DNA of 64,000 nt. It comes from Liquidambar formosana (lineage: Eukaryota; Streptophyta; Magnoliopsida; Saxifragales; Altingiaceae). The notes under the pieces are model-generated. The model had not been told where the DNA came from. It did no database searches and saw only the letters and a list, made by a program, of their open reading frames with translations. The translations under genes were made by a program, and so were the position numbers. Every line of letters starts with the position of its first letter. Within the stretch, counting starts at the first letter, position 1. Location: positions 21,229,607 to 21,293,606 of the forward strand of contig CM077832.1 in assembly GCA_039720395.1 (NCBI GenBank), given 5' to 3'. Positions 12,640 through 24,384 of this stretch are shown piece by piece.

Positions 12640-14500
12640 ACTGAAATAAGGAAGTGTACTCAAGTCATGAGTATACTTAAACCACTGAGGGTTGAGAATT
12701 GATAAGAGAAGCATATTCAAGCCACTACAAATGAACATACTTTTGAAATGGAAAGATATATTCTAGTCACGAATATATTTAACCAAGTGATGAGAATGAA
12801 ATCTGAGAAGCACATTCAAGTGATGAACATACCTTTGAAATGGTGAAATATATCCAAGCGATGGATATACTTAACCAAGTAAGTGACAAAATATCTGAGA
12901 AGTATACTCAAGTGATGAGTATACCACTGAAATGGAGAAATATATTCAGGTCACGAATATATTTAACCAAGTAATCTGAGAATGAAATCTGAGAAGTATA
13001 CTCAAGTGGTGAGCATACCATTGAAATGGAGAAATATATCCAAGCGATGGATATCTTTAACCAAGTAGGATAAGAATAATCTGAGAGGTGTATTCAAGTG
13101 ATGAGTGTACTTTTGAAATGGAGAAATATATTCAGGTCACGAACATATTTAACCAAGTGATGAAAAAGATGCTGAGAAATATACTCAAGTGATGAGTATA
13201 CTTAATGATTGAAAAAGACTGAGAAGTACGTTCAAGTGATGAACATACTTTTGAAATGGAGAAATGTATCCAAGTGATGGATATATTTAACCAAGTAAGC
13301 TGAGAAGTACACTCAAGTGATGAGCATACCATTGAGATGGAGAAATATATCCAAACGACGGATATATTTAACCAAGTAAGATAAGAATAATCTGAGAAGT
13401 GTACTCAAGTGATGAGTACACCATTGAAATGGAGAAATATATTCTAGTCACGAATATACTTAACCAAGTAAGTGACAAGTATGTTTAAGTGATAAACATA
13501 CCATTGAAATAGAGAAATATATCCAAGTGATGGATATACTTAACCAAGTAAGTGACAAGTATGTTTAAGTGATAAACATACCATTGAAATAGAGAAATAT
13601 ATCCAAGCGATGGATATACTTAAGCAAGTAAGATAGAGAATAATCTGAGAAGTGTACTCAAGTGATGAGTACACCATTGAAATGGAGAAATATATTCTAG
13701 TCATGAATATATTTAACCAAGTAAGTGACAAATATTCTGAGAAGTATGTTCAAGTGATGAACATACCATTGAAATGGAGAAATATACCCAAGCGATGGAT
13801 ATACTTAACCAAGTAAGTGGCAAAATATCTGAGAAGTATACTCAAGTGATGAGTATACCATTGAAATGAAAAAATATACCCAAGTGGTGGATATACTTAA
13901 CTAAGTAAGTGACAAATGATCTGAGAAGTATGTTCAAGTGATGAACATACCATTGAAATGGAGAAGTGTACCCAAGCGATGGATATACTTAACCAAGTAA
14001 GTGACAAAATATCTGAGAAGTATGTTCAAGTGATGAACATACCATTGAAATGGAGAAATATATTCAAGTGATGAATATATTTAACCAAGTAAGTGATAAT
14101 GAGGATCTGAAACTAGGAAGCATATTCAATGGGCGAACATGCTTTTGAAATGGAAGAATATATTCAAGTGATGAATATATTCAACCAAGTATGATAGAAA
14201 ATGAGAATTTGAAACTGAGAAGCATATTCAAAGAGTGAATACACTTTTGAAATGGAAAAATATATTCAAGTGATGAATATATTCAACCAAGTAGGATAGG
14301 GAATGAGAATTTGAAACCGAGAAGCATATTCAAAGGGTGAATACACTTTTGAAATGGAAAAATATATTCAAGTGATGAATATATTCAACCAAGTAGGATA
14401 GGGAATGAGAATTTGAAACCGAGAAGCATATTCAAAGAGTGAATACACTTTTGAAATGGAAGAATATATTCAAGTGATGAGTATATTCAACCAAGTGGGA
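12640..14500. repeat. Tandem array of about 40 covarying hairpins (element 1)
   Basis: The array alternates two half-units of about 45 bp, a period near 90 bp. Each half-unit carries an inverted repeat of 7-10 bp around a short loop, most often AGTGA. Stems differ but stay paired: GTATACTCA with TGAGTATAC (12902-12924), GTGTACTCA with TGAGTACAC (13399-13421), GTATGTTTA with TAAACATAC (13489-13511), TATATCCA with TGGATATA (13518-13538), GTATGTTCA with TGAACATAC (13744-13766), TATATTCA with TGAATATA (14059-14079). A variant loop TAGTCAC or AGGTCAC occurs with ATATTC/GAATAT stems. The spacers CCATTGAAATGG and TTAACCAAGTAA recur. Open frames here are short and repetitive and I do not call them genes. 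Confidence 0.95.
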
Positions 14501-14780
14501 TGAAAAATCAAGATTTGAAATGAGGATATATGATCAATTTATCAAGATTGAACAGGCATGGTGCAAGCGGAAAGTGACTTAACACATTGTCACTTGAGTT
14601 GGCATGACATAGGGGAAATATATTCAACCCTTTTGAACATAAAATCAATTCAAGGAATTGATTTCAAGATGGAATTTGATTGATTTTAAGCTCAAAAAGT
14701 GTTGAATATCTCATTTGGAAGGAGGTTTGATCACGCGTCAAGGCGAGACAAAGCGAGAAGCAAAACCAAAACAAAGTGGC
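14501..14780. other. Spacer between hairpin array and accessory-gene promoter
   Basis: No gene seen. It contains an imperfect inverted AATCAATTCAAGGAATTGATT motif near 14645-14662 and is conserved in element 2 (about 52771-53040). Confidence 0.6.
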
Positions 14781-14840
14781 TTGGGTGACCACCAGGCCTC
14801 GGGAGGCTAGCCGCCCAGGCCTGGGTGGTTACCCGAGCCC
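14781..14840. repeat. GC-rich inverted repeat upstream of the accessory gene (element 1)
   Basis: Arms of about 17 bp (GGGTGACCACCAGGCCT and its near complement, one indel and one mismatch) enclose a GC-rich loop containing GGCTAGCC. It is a shortened relative of the LTR-A/LTR-B palindrome and sits about 85 bp before the TATA box of the antisense gene. Conserved at 53041-53101. Confidence 0.85.
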
Positions 14841-14923
14841 AAAGCGGAAATCCCACTTTGAATAGGAAACTTCCTATTCTGATGGGTTTTTTCCTATTTG
14901 AACTTGGATTGTGACCTTTTCCC

Positions 14924-14930
14924 TATAAAA
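14924..14930 (+). promoter_or_regulatory. TATA box of the antisense accessory gene (element 1)
   Basis: CCCTATAAAA on the plus strand, 50 bp before the ATG at 14980, which leaves room for a short 5' leader. It is conserved at 53186-53192. It suggests the gene has its own promoter, opposite to the LTR transcript. Confidence 0.7.
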
Positions 14931-14979
14931 ACACATCCAAGAGGTTCCTAAACCTACTTGTATTCATTCATTAGAAATT

Positions 14980-16269
14980 ATGGAGGCTCTAGACAAATTT
15001 TTAGGAGGGTTTTTGAGAGTTATGAGTGCTGAAGCAAAATCTGAGTTCAAGTGCTTTGGCTTGGATCCATTGCTCTCCTTGAGGCATGTGAGGCTTGAAA
15101 CGAACCTCTTGACTGCTGTTACATATTTTTGGGATCCTCAAGTTCATGTGTTCCGCTTCAACTATGAAGAACTGTGCCCAACCATGGAGGAATTCTGTGC
15201 ATTGAATGGAGTTTCAACGGTAGGTCCTTTCATTCTCCCTACTCCTCGCCCAAGCTTTCTTACTTCTTTCTCCAATCTACTTGGGATTCACTCACAATAT
15301 GCCTCTACGTTTGTAAAGGACCATATGGTAGACTTGATGAAATTGGCAACCTCTTTTTTAGCTTGTGATAGTAAAGGTATTCTGAATTTTACCTTTCCTA
15401 TTAAGCATGCTCTTGCCTTTTGCCTCATTGGTCGTTTTCTTATTTCCACTGGTACTCCACATGTTCCCATTCAAATCTGTGACTTGATTCCTCTCCTTGC
15501 CAAGGGCCATAACTTGATTCCCATGGTGCTAGCTGAAACCCTGAATGGTTTGGATAAAACTCATGAGGACCCAAAGGTTCCTTTAGGAGGTAGCCCCATT
15601 CTACTGCAGATGTGGTTGCTTGAAAGACTGAATTTCTTGTCACCAGTTGCCATTACACCATTCAAGCCCCAGCATTACTGCCTTCGCCGCATTGAACTAC
15701 CTGGGCAATTTTCATTGAGAGATTGGCTAGGTTACTTCCAAACCCTTTCTTGGAGGAGTGTCAAGTGGTTTGTATTCATATGGGGCTGCAGTGACCAGGT
15801 GCTTCTGCGGACTTCTGGATGCGCCATGGTGAGACTCATAGGACTGAGGTCTACTTCTTTTTATTGGCCTTTAAGGGTTCTTCGTCAAATGGGTGCCATG
15901 CAAACCATACCTACTTCCTTGAAAGGTGACTATCCTGTGGTGCCCGCGGGTCTTTCTGTAGTGACTTGGGCGAAGGACCGATGGCCTAGCAAGTTGATAC
16001 TAACCCAAGTTACGAATACTGATGGTCCGTATATGATGAGCTCAGAGTATAAGGAATGGTTGAAAAGCAATTTAGGTGAGAGAGAGACTACTCGAAGAGA
16101 AAGGATTTTTGGACTTATCAAGAACAATGAACTTGGATCTTGCAGAGAAGATATTATGGAAGCAGTGACAACAGCTTATGAACATGACTTGAGGAAGAAA
16201 AGAAGACATGAAAGAGAGAAGAAGAAAGCTGAGGAGCGAGCTGCAAAGAGGCTCAAGAAAATAGAATAG
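14980..16269 (+). CDS. Antisense accessory protein, plant-mobile-domain-like (element 1)
   Basis: A 429-residue frame on the strand opposite gag-pol, between integrase and the 3' LTR. The segment around residues 55-85 (FNYEELCPTMEEF, then a Pro-rich FILPTPRP) resembles the plant mobile domain/DUF7745 type found in plant transposable elements and in MAIN/MAIL1-like proteins. Tryptophan-rich blocks follow around residues 205-300. The last 35 residues are a basic, helix-prone tail with KKRRHEREKKK, a likely nuclear localisation signal. No catalytic motif is recognised and the function in retrotransposons is unknown. The start is the first ATG after a TATA box. The copy in element 2 (53242-54528) is open over the same length with a modest number of substitutions. 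AATAAA at 16342-16347 may serve its 3' end. Antisense genes here are known in Tat elements such as Grande. The family call is by recall of motif style. Confidence 0.8.
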   Translation: MEALDKFLGGFLRVMSAEAKSEFKCFGLDPLLSLRHVRLETNLLTAVTYFWDPQVHVFRFNYEELCPTMEEFCALNGVSTVGPFILPTPRPSFLTSFSNLLGIHSQYASTFVKDHMVDLMKLATSFLACDSKGILNFTFPIKHALAFCLIGRFLISTGTPHVPIQICDLIPLLAKGHNLIPMVLAETLNGLDKTHEDPKVPLGGSPILLQMWLLERLNFLSPVAITPFKPQHYCLRRIELPGQFSLRDWLGYFQTLSWRSVKWFVFIWGCSDQVLLRTSGCAMVRLIGLRSTSFYWPLRVLRQMGAMQTIPTSLKGDYPVVPAGLSVVTWAKDRWPSKLILTQVTNTDGPYMMSSEYKEWLKSNLGERETTRRERIFGLIKNNELGSCREDIMEAVTTAYEHDLRKKRRHEREKKKAEERAAKRLKKIE

Positions 16270-16552
16270 GATATTTATGGCATTTTTACAGTTCTTTTAC
16301 TTAATACCAATGAATTGCTATGTCAATCAATTTTAGTTTTGAATAAATTGCCAATAATAAATCAAATTTGGGATTTTCTTGTTTGATTTAGACCGCACCC
16401 AAGGTAACTTTATGGGTTGCCTACGTATCTCCATGGTTTTTTTTCTTCTTTTTTTTTTTTTTTTGTTTTTGAATGGAGAATCAGGTCTTACGTAGTTCTT
16501 ATGCCTTAACTTTTGCCTAGGCCGCCCTTACGGGTTTTCAACCTAGCAGGCT
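16270..16552. other. Convergent intergenic gap between accessory gene and integrase (element 1)
   Basis: No gene. It carries AATAAA at 16342 for the plus-strand gene and a poly-T tract at about 16437-16470, a possible 3' end region. The element 2 equivalent (54529-54876) is longer because the T-rich tract expanded. Confidence 0.65.
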
Positions 16553-18095
16553 TCAAACTTGATATTTCTTCAATTGATCCAAATTAGTTGGACGAGCGAA
16601 CTCAATTCCATCTAAATCCATGAGGCGAACAGCCCCTGCTGGCAATATCTCTTTGATAATGTATGGCCCACCCCAACTTGGCTTGAATTTTCCCCGCGGA
16701 TCGAACACTGGAGCTCTGATTTCTTTCAGCACTACATCCCCTTTCTTTAGACCTCGATCTTTGACATGCTTGTTGAATGCTCTGGCAACTCTCCGTTGAT
16801 ACCCCTGAACATGATACAGCGCCCTTAACCGCCTTTCATCGAGTAAAGTTAACTCGTCATAACGGCTCTTAACCCAATCCACTTCTGCTATCTGGCTCTC
16901 CACAGCAACCCTTAATGAAGGAACCTCTAATTCAACTAGCAACACGGCCTCCATTCCATAAACTAGAGAATAAGGGGTAGCCCCTGTTGACGACCTTATT
17001 GATGTTCTGTAACCCCATAGAGCCAATGGCAACTTCTCATGCCAGTCTGTGTGTGAGTCCGCAGTCTTCTGTAGTATCTTCTTGATGTTCTTGTTAGCTG
17101 CTTCCACCGCTCCATTAGTCTGAGGACGGTATGGTGATGACAGATGGTGAACTATGCTGTACTTTTGCAAGAGCTCATGGGTTTCTTTTTGAAAGTGCTG
17201 GCCATTGTCTGAGATAACTTCATGCGGTACCCCATATCGATAGATGATGCTGTGCTGTATGAACTGTGCTACCTTCTTGGAATTCAAGGTCTTGAAGGAC
17301 GCTGCTTCCACCCACTTAGTGAAGTAGTCGATGGCGACCAGGATGTATTCATGCCCATTTGATGCCTTTGGCTTGATCTGTCCGATGATATCTATCCCCC
17401 ATACCGCGAATGGCCAAGGTGATGACATACTCGTTAAAGGCATAGAAGGCAAATGTTGTCCACTGGCGAACAGTTGACATTTGTGGCACTTCTTGACATG
17501 TGCGTGGCAGTCTCTTTCCATGGTGGACCAATAATAGCCTAGCCTCATGATTTTCTTAGCCAACATATAGCCGTTCATGTGCGGAGCCCCTGTTCCTTCA
17601 TGGATTTCTTTAATCAGATGCTCGGCTTCCTCCTCGGTGACACACAGCAGGTGGATCCCGTCGTATGACCTTCGATATAGCTTTCCTCCACAAAGTACAT
17701 AGTGACTTGCCAATCGCCTTAGGGTTTTTCTATCAATGCGAGATGCTCCTTCTGGGTACTCCCTTTCTTCAATGAACTTCATTATGTCATGGAACCACGG
17801 GTGGCCATCATTTACCTCTCCTCCTCGGATTGCACAACAGTACACAGGCTTGTCTCGGCATTCTATCACCAACGGCTTCACATTTCCCCCTTCAGGTATC
17901 TCCACCATGGATGCTAGGGTCGCCAAGGCATCGGCGAACTGGTTCTTGTTTCTTGAAAGGTAGTTGAACTCTATCTCTGAGAACTCCTTGGTTAGAGCTT
18001 CCAGATAGGCATGGTAAGGCAACAATTTCTCATCTCGAGTTTTCCATTCCCCTTTTATCTGGCAAATGATTAGTGCTGAGTCCCCGAACACTTCC
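16553..18095 (-). pseudogene. pol: Element 1 pol, C-terminal part: end of second RNase H, integrase
   Basis: The frame resumes at 18095, directly left of the copia insertion, within the archaeal-type RNase H (GDSALIICQ, then FADALATLAS holding a late Asp). The integrase follows: an HHCC zinc-binding region (His in IHEGTGAPH, then CHKCQ), and a DDE core with Asp in WGIDIIG, Asp in ISDNGQHF and Glu in GAVEAANKN, then a C-terminal GPY-type motif (GGPYIIKEI). It would insert element cDNA into chromosomes. The open frame seems to begin at 18112 only because it reads 17 bases into the copia LTR. The integrase itself is uninterrupted, but the copia separates it from RT, so no functional Pol can be made from this copy. 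Confidence 0.92.
18091..18095. repeat. Target site duplication of nested copia (left)
   Basis: CTTCC here and at 27785-27789 flank the copia. Element 2 has the uninterrupted target around 56417 (differing at one base), which confirms the junction. Confidence 0.95.
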
Positions 18096-19753
18096 TGTTG
18101 GGAATCGAACAAGAGGGAAAAATTGAAGTGCGGAATATAAAAATTTTTCCTACGATTCCACAGCCCATGAATCTAACTATGCATAACACAAAATCAAACC
18201 CTAACTACAAAGAGGGTTAGAACACTTACAGAATTTTTGTCTTCTCCTTTTTGCTCCAAGCTTTGATTCCGGACAGCGGTGAATGAGCAGCCCAAGTGTG
18301 CTGCCTCCAACGGTATCCACACCTAGTTAGAGCTTCAAGTCCTTTCTTTCTTCTTCCTTGTTGTTGCTAGAGGTGGAGAAGAGAGAGAGAGAGAAGAGAG
18401 CCTCCAAGGGGCTGGACGGCTAGGGTTTATTGTGCAAGCCTCTTATGCCATGTCACACATAAGTGTGACTTATATAGGCAGCCCACTAAAGGGGGCTGGC
18501 CATGGGGAAGAAACCCTAATAGGGTTATGTGTAATTACACTTAATTGCACATTAACCCCTGTTATTTGTATCAAATACAAATAGGCCTATAAAGAACTAT
18601 TCTTTATTCACTAAAACCCTTTCTCTCATAGACTTTAAAGCCCTTCTTGCATGATCAGTGTGTGACCCATTGGGTTCACATCATTAAGTAGTAGGAATAG
18701 CACGAGGTGTGCACAATGGAACTCTTTCCATTTAGGGTCTAATTGGAACTCCTTCCAATTCCCTAATTGATTATAACTCACTTATATCAATTAGGGCTTC
18801 TACTAACCATGAGTAACACCTAGCATATGGCTCATGGTGTGGTCCTTAATGAGGTGAATAGTCATTTACAAAGAACCCTTCTGTTATAGTTTATAGGTTA
18901 CAATTGCATCCTTCCTTCAACACAATGTCTCAAATTGAACTAATAGGACATGGAAGTCTGTCAAGTCCCTAGTTCAATTACTTTATACTCATTTATAGAT
19001 ATCAACTCATTGATGAACTCATGAAACTCTTTTCATATTCATTCTACCATGGCCATGGATTTAATGAGTTATATTATGAATGCTATATGAGACATTCTCT
19101 CTCTTTTTCCTGAGAGTGATGGATCCCTTGTTGATCACTCACATGCCTTCATACACATAGCAGTAGGGCCAATGAACACCTTTGCAGACCCCTGAATAGG
19201 ATCTGCACTTAGTGTTATCAAACTTCTAAAGCTACATGCATAAGGCAACTATGGTGTCTCAGGTCTAAGGATTACTTGTACCACTATAACAATGAGAAAC
19301 TGATTGACAGGCAGGATAAAACTCCATTCAGTTTATCTCATATCTTTGGTCACATTCAGTGTACCTATTCTTATAATAGGCACCCACTTGTTGGTTGTAG
19401 TGTCTCCACACAAATAGCTTGAGACTAGCTATCCTCCTATAGAGTCAACCTAACAAGTGCTAGTCCTATGGTTCATTACTGTCCATCATAGTGAACCTTC
19501 AACTAGGAATGCTTAAGGAGTTTAGTACAGAGATATATCTATAGTCTCAAAATTACAACTCTTTGTAATTCCATATTCTCAACTCTAACTCCATGGACAT
19601 ATTATGTAAATATAAATGATGCATATAAACATAATAGAATAAGCCCTTTTATTAAATCAATAATAAATGTGACATACATAAATGAAATCAATTGATTGTT
19701 CCTAATCCCTAAACAATCATCTCTAGGATTGGCTCTAGGGCATAATCCTAACA
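18096..19753 (-). repeat. Copia C2 3' LTR
   Basis: 1658 bp, TGTTAGG...CCCAACA on the minus strand. Nearly identical to 26129-27784. Confidence 0.95.
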
Positions 19754-19762
19754 ATCTCCCAC
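19754..19762 (-). other. Polypurine tract of copia C2
   Basis: GTGGGAGAT immediately upstream of the 3' LTR on the minus strand, the usual copia form. Confidence 0.85.
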
Positions 19763-22150
19763 TTGCACTAAAGCCAATCGACCATGTATCGCATACCTAT
19801 CTTCTCAAGATGTTGGTCTTAGACATAACAAATTATGTTTTAAAGCTTTAGTCAGTAGGTCTACAAAAACTTATGTAGATAATATCTTCTGTAATGTATC
19901 TATTACCTCTTCCAATGATTCCTCTAATCACTTGGAATTGTCGCTCTATGTGTTTGGACTTTTGATGAGACCGTGATTCCTATACTTGAGCTATAGACCC
20001 ATTGTTGTCACAAAACAAGGTGTGGGCAACTCAATGGAAGGAACAACTCCAAGTTCTAAATGAACTTATAGATCCAAACAGTCTCCTAGACAATGCGACA
20101 ATTAATTCACCCTTAATAATGGAATCCACTGTATCTTTCATAAAGTTCTTCCATTAAGTATTTCACCAACTAAAGTGAATATAAAATATACCCCATATGG
20201 ATTATATCCAAATCCATATACCCATCTACTATGAGTTTACAATTTCCATATACAATCCAATATTCCAAATTTGAATTGACTGATAACTATTTGTAACAAT
20301 TACAACATAATAGATATCAGGTTCAATACATAGTGTAGAATAAGGCTTCTTAACACTTTAAGAACCTTACTTGTGTTATCCTAGGGCACATACCCTTGAA
20401 TAATGAATTCTTATCTGAAGTAAATCAGACCTCCCTTAGAATTCTCCATGTTGAACTCCTTCAACATTTCAACTATGTTTAATGACTTGGAGATACTTAG
20501 CAATCTATATGATCTATCTCTATAGATCTTGTTGGATGCTTCTACCAAATCTTTCATGAAGAAGTTTTTCTCAAAAACTAAAACTTCACATTAGATAACA
20601 TTTATATATCATTCATAATGATTAGGATGTCATCTTATTGATAGGATAAAGAAAAACGATCGCACTCCCACTAACCTTTTATACACTCATGGTCCATCTA
20701 TACAATCAGAGAAATCAAACAATTTGATTACTTCAACTTTATAGATGTTCTAATTATGAGAACCTTGTAGTCTATTAATAGACTTCTATAACTTACACAC
20801 TTTTATGGTTTTTCACCATTTGATATAACATCTTTATATCCTTTTTGACATATCTTATATTCAAAATGTGTGTTTATAGATAACAAGATCCAAATGGATT
20901 TCAGCATAACTATTATCAAACAAGTTTCTTTATAGACAACTTTTTGCCTATGTTGAAAACATTCTTAAATAGCCAAGCCTTTTAGGTCTCTACCTATCCA
21001 TATTGGATTTAATGACTCTTAGTCATTTCTCGAGTTGATGTGAAACATCGTCTAGTCATAATCAATAGGATTATCTTGGTGATCTTTATCACCAAAGAAC
21101 AATTCTTTCACATTCTAATAGAGATACAATATCTCTCTTATGTTAAGAAATATCCAATTTGATCTATGAAAAGATTGTAGTGTAGTTAAGGGTTTTGTCT
21201 CAACAGAGACAAGGGGTTGGATCTTTGTTCGTTTGTGGCTTTACAGACAATTCTATAAATTCTATCTACTTTTGCATCTTTCTTGAATGAACTCTTTCTC
21301 AAGAAAATCCAGCAAACATCCTAATGGACAACTTTTGTGCATTAGGGTAATAGAAATACTATCCCAACCACTTTTGGGATATACCACAATTCAACACTTA
21401 CTTGACCGTATTTCCAGATTGTCTACATTATGTTTCCAGACATACGTAGCACAAGCCCAAGCCTTAACTTCTTTAAGTTGGGTTTCCTCCCATATCATAT
21501 CTGATATAATTGGGACAAAACTGGAGTGAACCCTAAATTATCAATATGTAGCAATTTTAAGGTATATCCTAGATGGATACATTAGTAAAACTCATCATGG
21601 ATCAAACCATATCTTAATAGGGTTCAATTCGTTCTCTTAGATTCACCATTGAGCTATGGTATTCTAAGATGAGTCTACTGTAATTGAATGCCTGCTCTAC
21701 ATGACTATATACATCACAATGTATTAGTCAAATTATAAATGTAACTCTTTCACTTCACTAAGTAAAAGATGGGTTTGGTCATCTCATAACCAAGTCATAA
21801 TCGTTACATTTAAATGAGAGTCTCTACATCTCTTGTATTCTCGGAATACGTTGCATTCGCTCTAATTAGTCATTTAAATTCAGAAATCAAATTTCTAGAA
21901 TGTCTTAAATGACCTAGTTAAGAAATAAGTTCCCAAAATTAATCTAGCAACTCTTGCTCTATTAAAATTTTTAAAGGTAACTTATTATCTACTTAACTTT
22001 CTGCTTCAATTTAGATTACACTAGAATCCAAAAACCAAGAAGCAGAACTAACCAACAATTTAGTTTAGAGCATGAACCAAAACTTCAAAAGTTTGGTTCT
22101 TCTAAGAAGACTGATACTTTATCAAGTTCCCTTTACAATACCTTATGTTT
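19763..22150 (-). pseudogene. pol: Degenerate copia pol (integrase C-terminus, RT, RNase H)
   Basis: Minus-strand translation gives fragments typical of copia Pol, broken by stops and shifts. A VDLLTKAL block near the 3' end (about 19860) matches the conserved terminal DPLTKAL. CDNNGSIA followed by SHQKSKHIE (about 19930-20020) is the RNase H with its conserved Asp and HKRTKHI-like motif. FFMKDLVEAS, then KIYRDRSYRLLSIS and MENSKGG (about 20440-20580), is the RT end. A block near 21290-21530 with YVWKHNVDNLEIRS and LEKEFIQER matches the integrase-to-RT linker. The order fits copia (INT before RT). Boundaries left of 22150 are uncertain, and no catalytic YVDD was located intact. Confidence 0.75.
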
Positions 22151-22817
22151 ACTACAAAATAATTATATTTCTTGTCTTTGACTTTTCAAGACTTGCTTTC
22201 CTCTATGCTTCCATTTTAAATCACATTTAGCTTCTCAAGCTATTTTATGTGATTAATCATTTTTCAAAAGAATGATTATTAATAAACAACTTTTATTACA
22301 TCCTAGTCCAGAAGAAGTCCTTTACAAGTACTATACTTTATAGTATTATTTTACTCACAATACAACCTTTGTATGTGATGTAGGACATCAAAGGCACTTG
22401 CATTGATTAATTTTGCTTCTGAAGCTCATTAGTCATCAATACTATCATATAGCATGGCAACAAGATGCCAATTGCGCATAGTGTCTTTTTCTTCTTAGGA
22501 TGTTTTATGGAGGGCCTTTAATAAAAGGCCTAATAGCATATAAACAATCTTTTGGAATTGAGAACAATTCTCAATTTCCTAAGTCAATCAAAGAAATCGG
22601 GTTTAGTCAAACTATCAATATCCTATATTAGGAAATAGGGGTTTTGAGGTGAGTAATTAGGTAATCTACATAAACAAAGAATTAGATTTCATTTTTATCC
22701 ATAATGATTGGGTCTTTAATCATATGGTACCTCCCACTATTTTATCAAATTCCATACACCCTCTAATGGAATTCGGGAATCTCATTCCTAATGGGGATTG
22801 GGGTCCCACTGTGACCT

Positions 22818-23034
22818 AGAAGCCTCACATGTTAGTTTCTTGGCTTCTAACCCACAATAAGAAGACAACTCTTTGTCTATTGCTTCATAAGCAAGTTCCA
22901 ATCATTTTGCCTCTAGGGAACATACACCTCACATGTTAGTTTCTTGGAATACTTCCCTAGTTAAGTTAAACCCATCATTCACACAGGTATGTTTCGCCAA
23001 ATATATACCTCACATGTTAGTTTCTTGGTATATA
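22818..23034. repeat. Three hairpins with one conserved loop and different stems (copia C2)
   Basis: The same 17-nt loop TCACATGTTAGTTTCTT occurs at 22825-22841, 22929-22945 and 23010-23026. The flanking arms differ but pair in each: AGAAGCC with GGCTTCT (22818-22848), CTAGGGAA with TTCCCTAG (22913-22960, outer arms), TATATACC with GGTATATA (23002-23034). A weaker relative lies near 23053-23082. Confidence 0.9.
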
Positions 23035-24341
23035 CCAGTTTAGGCACCCCATGATATCTCATATGTGATAGTTTCAAGTAATGTCTTTAACATGGGTAGC
23101 TCCTACATGTCTGCAGCCAGGTACCCACATTAAGGGACGTTAGATGATCCTATAATGATGGAAGGCAATGAAGAATTCATTCCCCAATGACTTCTCCATT
23201 TTCAACTTAATATTAAATAAGAGGGGTTTTAAAGGGTCTCATCAAATTAACATGCATCCTATGTATCAAAATTTAAACATATAAATTATGCTATTTATAA
23301 TCATACATCTCATGCTATTATAAATTATACATCGCATGCTATTATATATCAACATATATAAAGTACCATATTTTGATATTAGTCCCTAAGTGAATAGGTA
23401 ACATATATCAAACTATGGTATTGGAGCTAATACAATTATCTCATAAATTAAAGCTCCCACTATGATGATTATGGACTTTGAGAGGATTCAATCCAAGCCA
23501 ATAGATTAAATCCAAGGTCTAAGGTGGGTGTAGGTGATCGTAAAATAACACATTCGAAACATGCATGCTGTCTTGAAACACTTCTCTAAGCTTTCAAGTC
23601 CTTCAATCTGCTTCCTTGGCTTGATGGTCTCCACCATTGGGTTGTTGGGCTCCATCATACTCCTTTGGGCCCACCATGCTCCTTAGTGCGCTCTCGATTA
23701 CATAACATTTACATAATTTAAAGAAAGGGATACATAAGGGGAATGTGGGGTACATAAGAGAATGATAGAGAGAGAGGGAGAGGGAAGGTGGCATGCAAGC
23801 CCCAAATAAATTACATCACCTTAATAAAATTACAACTCTTGTAAATAATAACATCCCATTCATAAGACGGCCAATCACAATTGGTTTAAAGGGTATAGTC
23901 CATAATCATCATCCAAACACATACATACAATCTCATTGCATAATGTAAAGAAAAACTGTAAGCATTAAAACATATGGGCATTATGGTAATTCTCTTGAAT
24001 GATTTACATTAATCTCATTAATGCATCCTAATCTTATTAGGTTTTAACAAAAATATCCAGAATCAAATAAAGTCTTAACATTTAAGACATTACAGTTTCA
24101 ATTAATCAAATTAATTTAAAACATGTAAAGTTTCCTAAAATAACTCTAATATCCAATATTAGGGTTTCCTTAATTAAACAAAACAATTTCATTTAATTAA
24201 GAATTTCCAGATTTTAATTTAATCCCTAATTGTGTTTTAAACCATTTAAAACATTATAAAATTAATCAATATTAATTAAATAATTAATATAGGAATTAAA
24301 TAAAATCATTAAAATGATGAATTAGTGTATTAGGGTTTCCT

Positions 24342-24384
24342 AAAACCCTAAACCCTAAATGCATAACCCTAAACCCTAAATGCA
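24342..24384. repeat. Telomere-like CCCTAAA motifs
   Basis: Two copies of AACCCTAAACCCTAAATGC in tandem. This is the plant telobox/telomere repeat motif but too short for telomeric DNA. More single AACCCTAA motifs lie at 24300-24720. Confidence 0.75.

Noticed and set aside
13132..13731. Minus-strand frames with repeated TWLNI and ISMVYSSLE blocks inside the hairpin array
   Set aside because: They are translations of the tandem hairpin repeat. Stops recur at different units in the two elements and no start or promoter is conserved.
12640..14500. CRISPR-like array or centromeric satellite
   Set aside because: There are no unique spacers between constant repeats, and the array is confined between the PPT and the accessory gene at the same place in two retrotransposons, so it is an internal element feature.
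15174..16127. Short frames on both strands inside the accessory gene
   Set aside because: Shadows of the 429-codon frame, which has the TATA box, the proper ATG and end-to-end conservation with element 2.
24342..24384. Interstitial telomere or chromosome end
   Set aside because: Only a few CCCTAAA units and they lie inside a copia element; too short for telomeric DNA.
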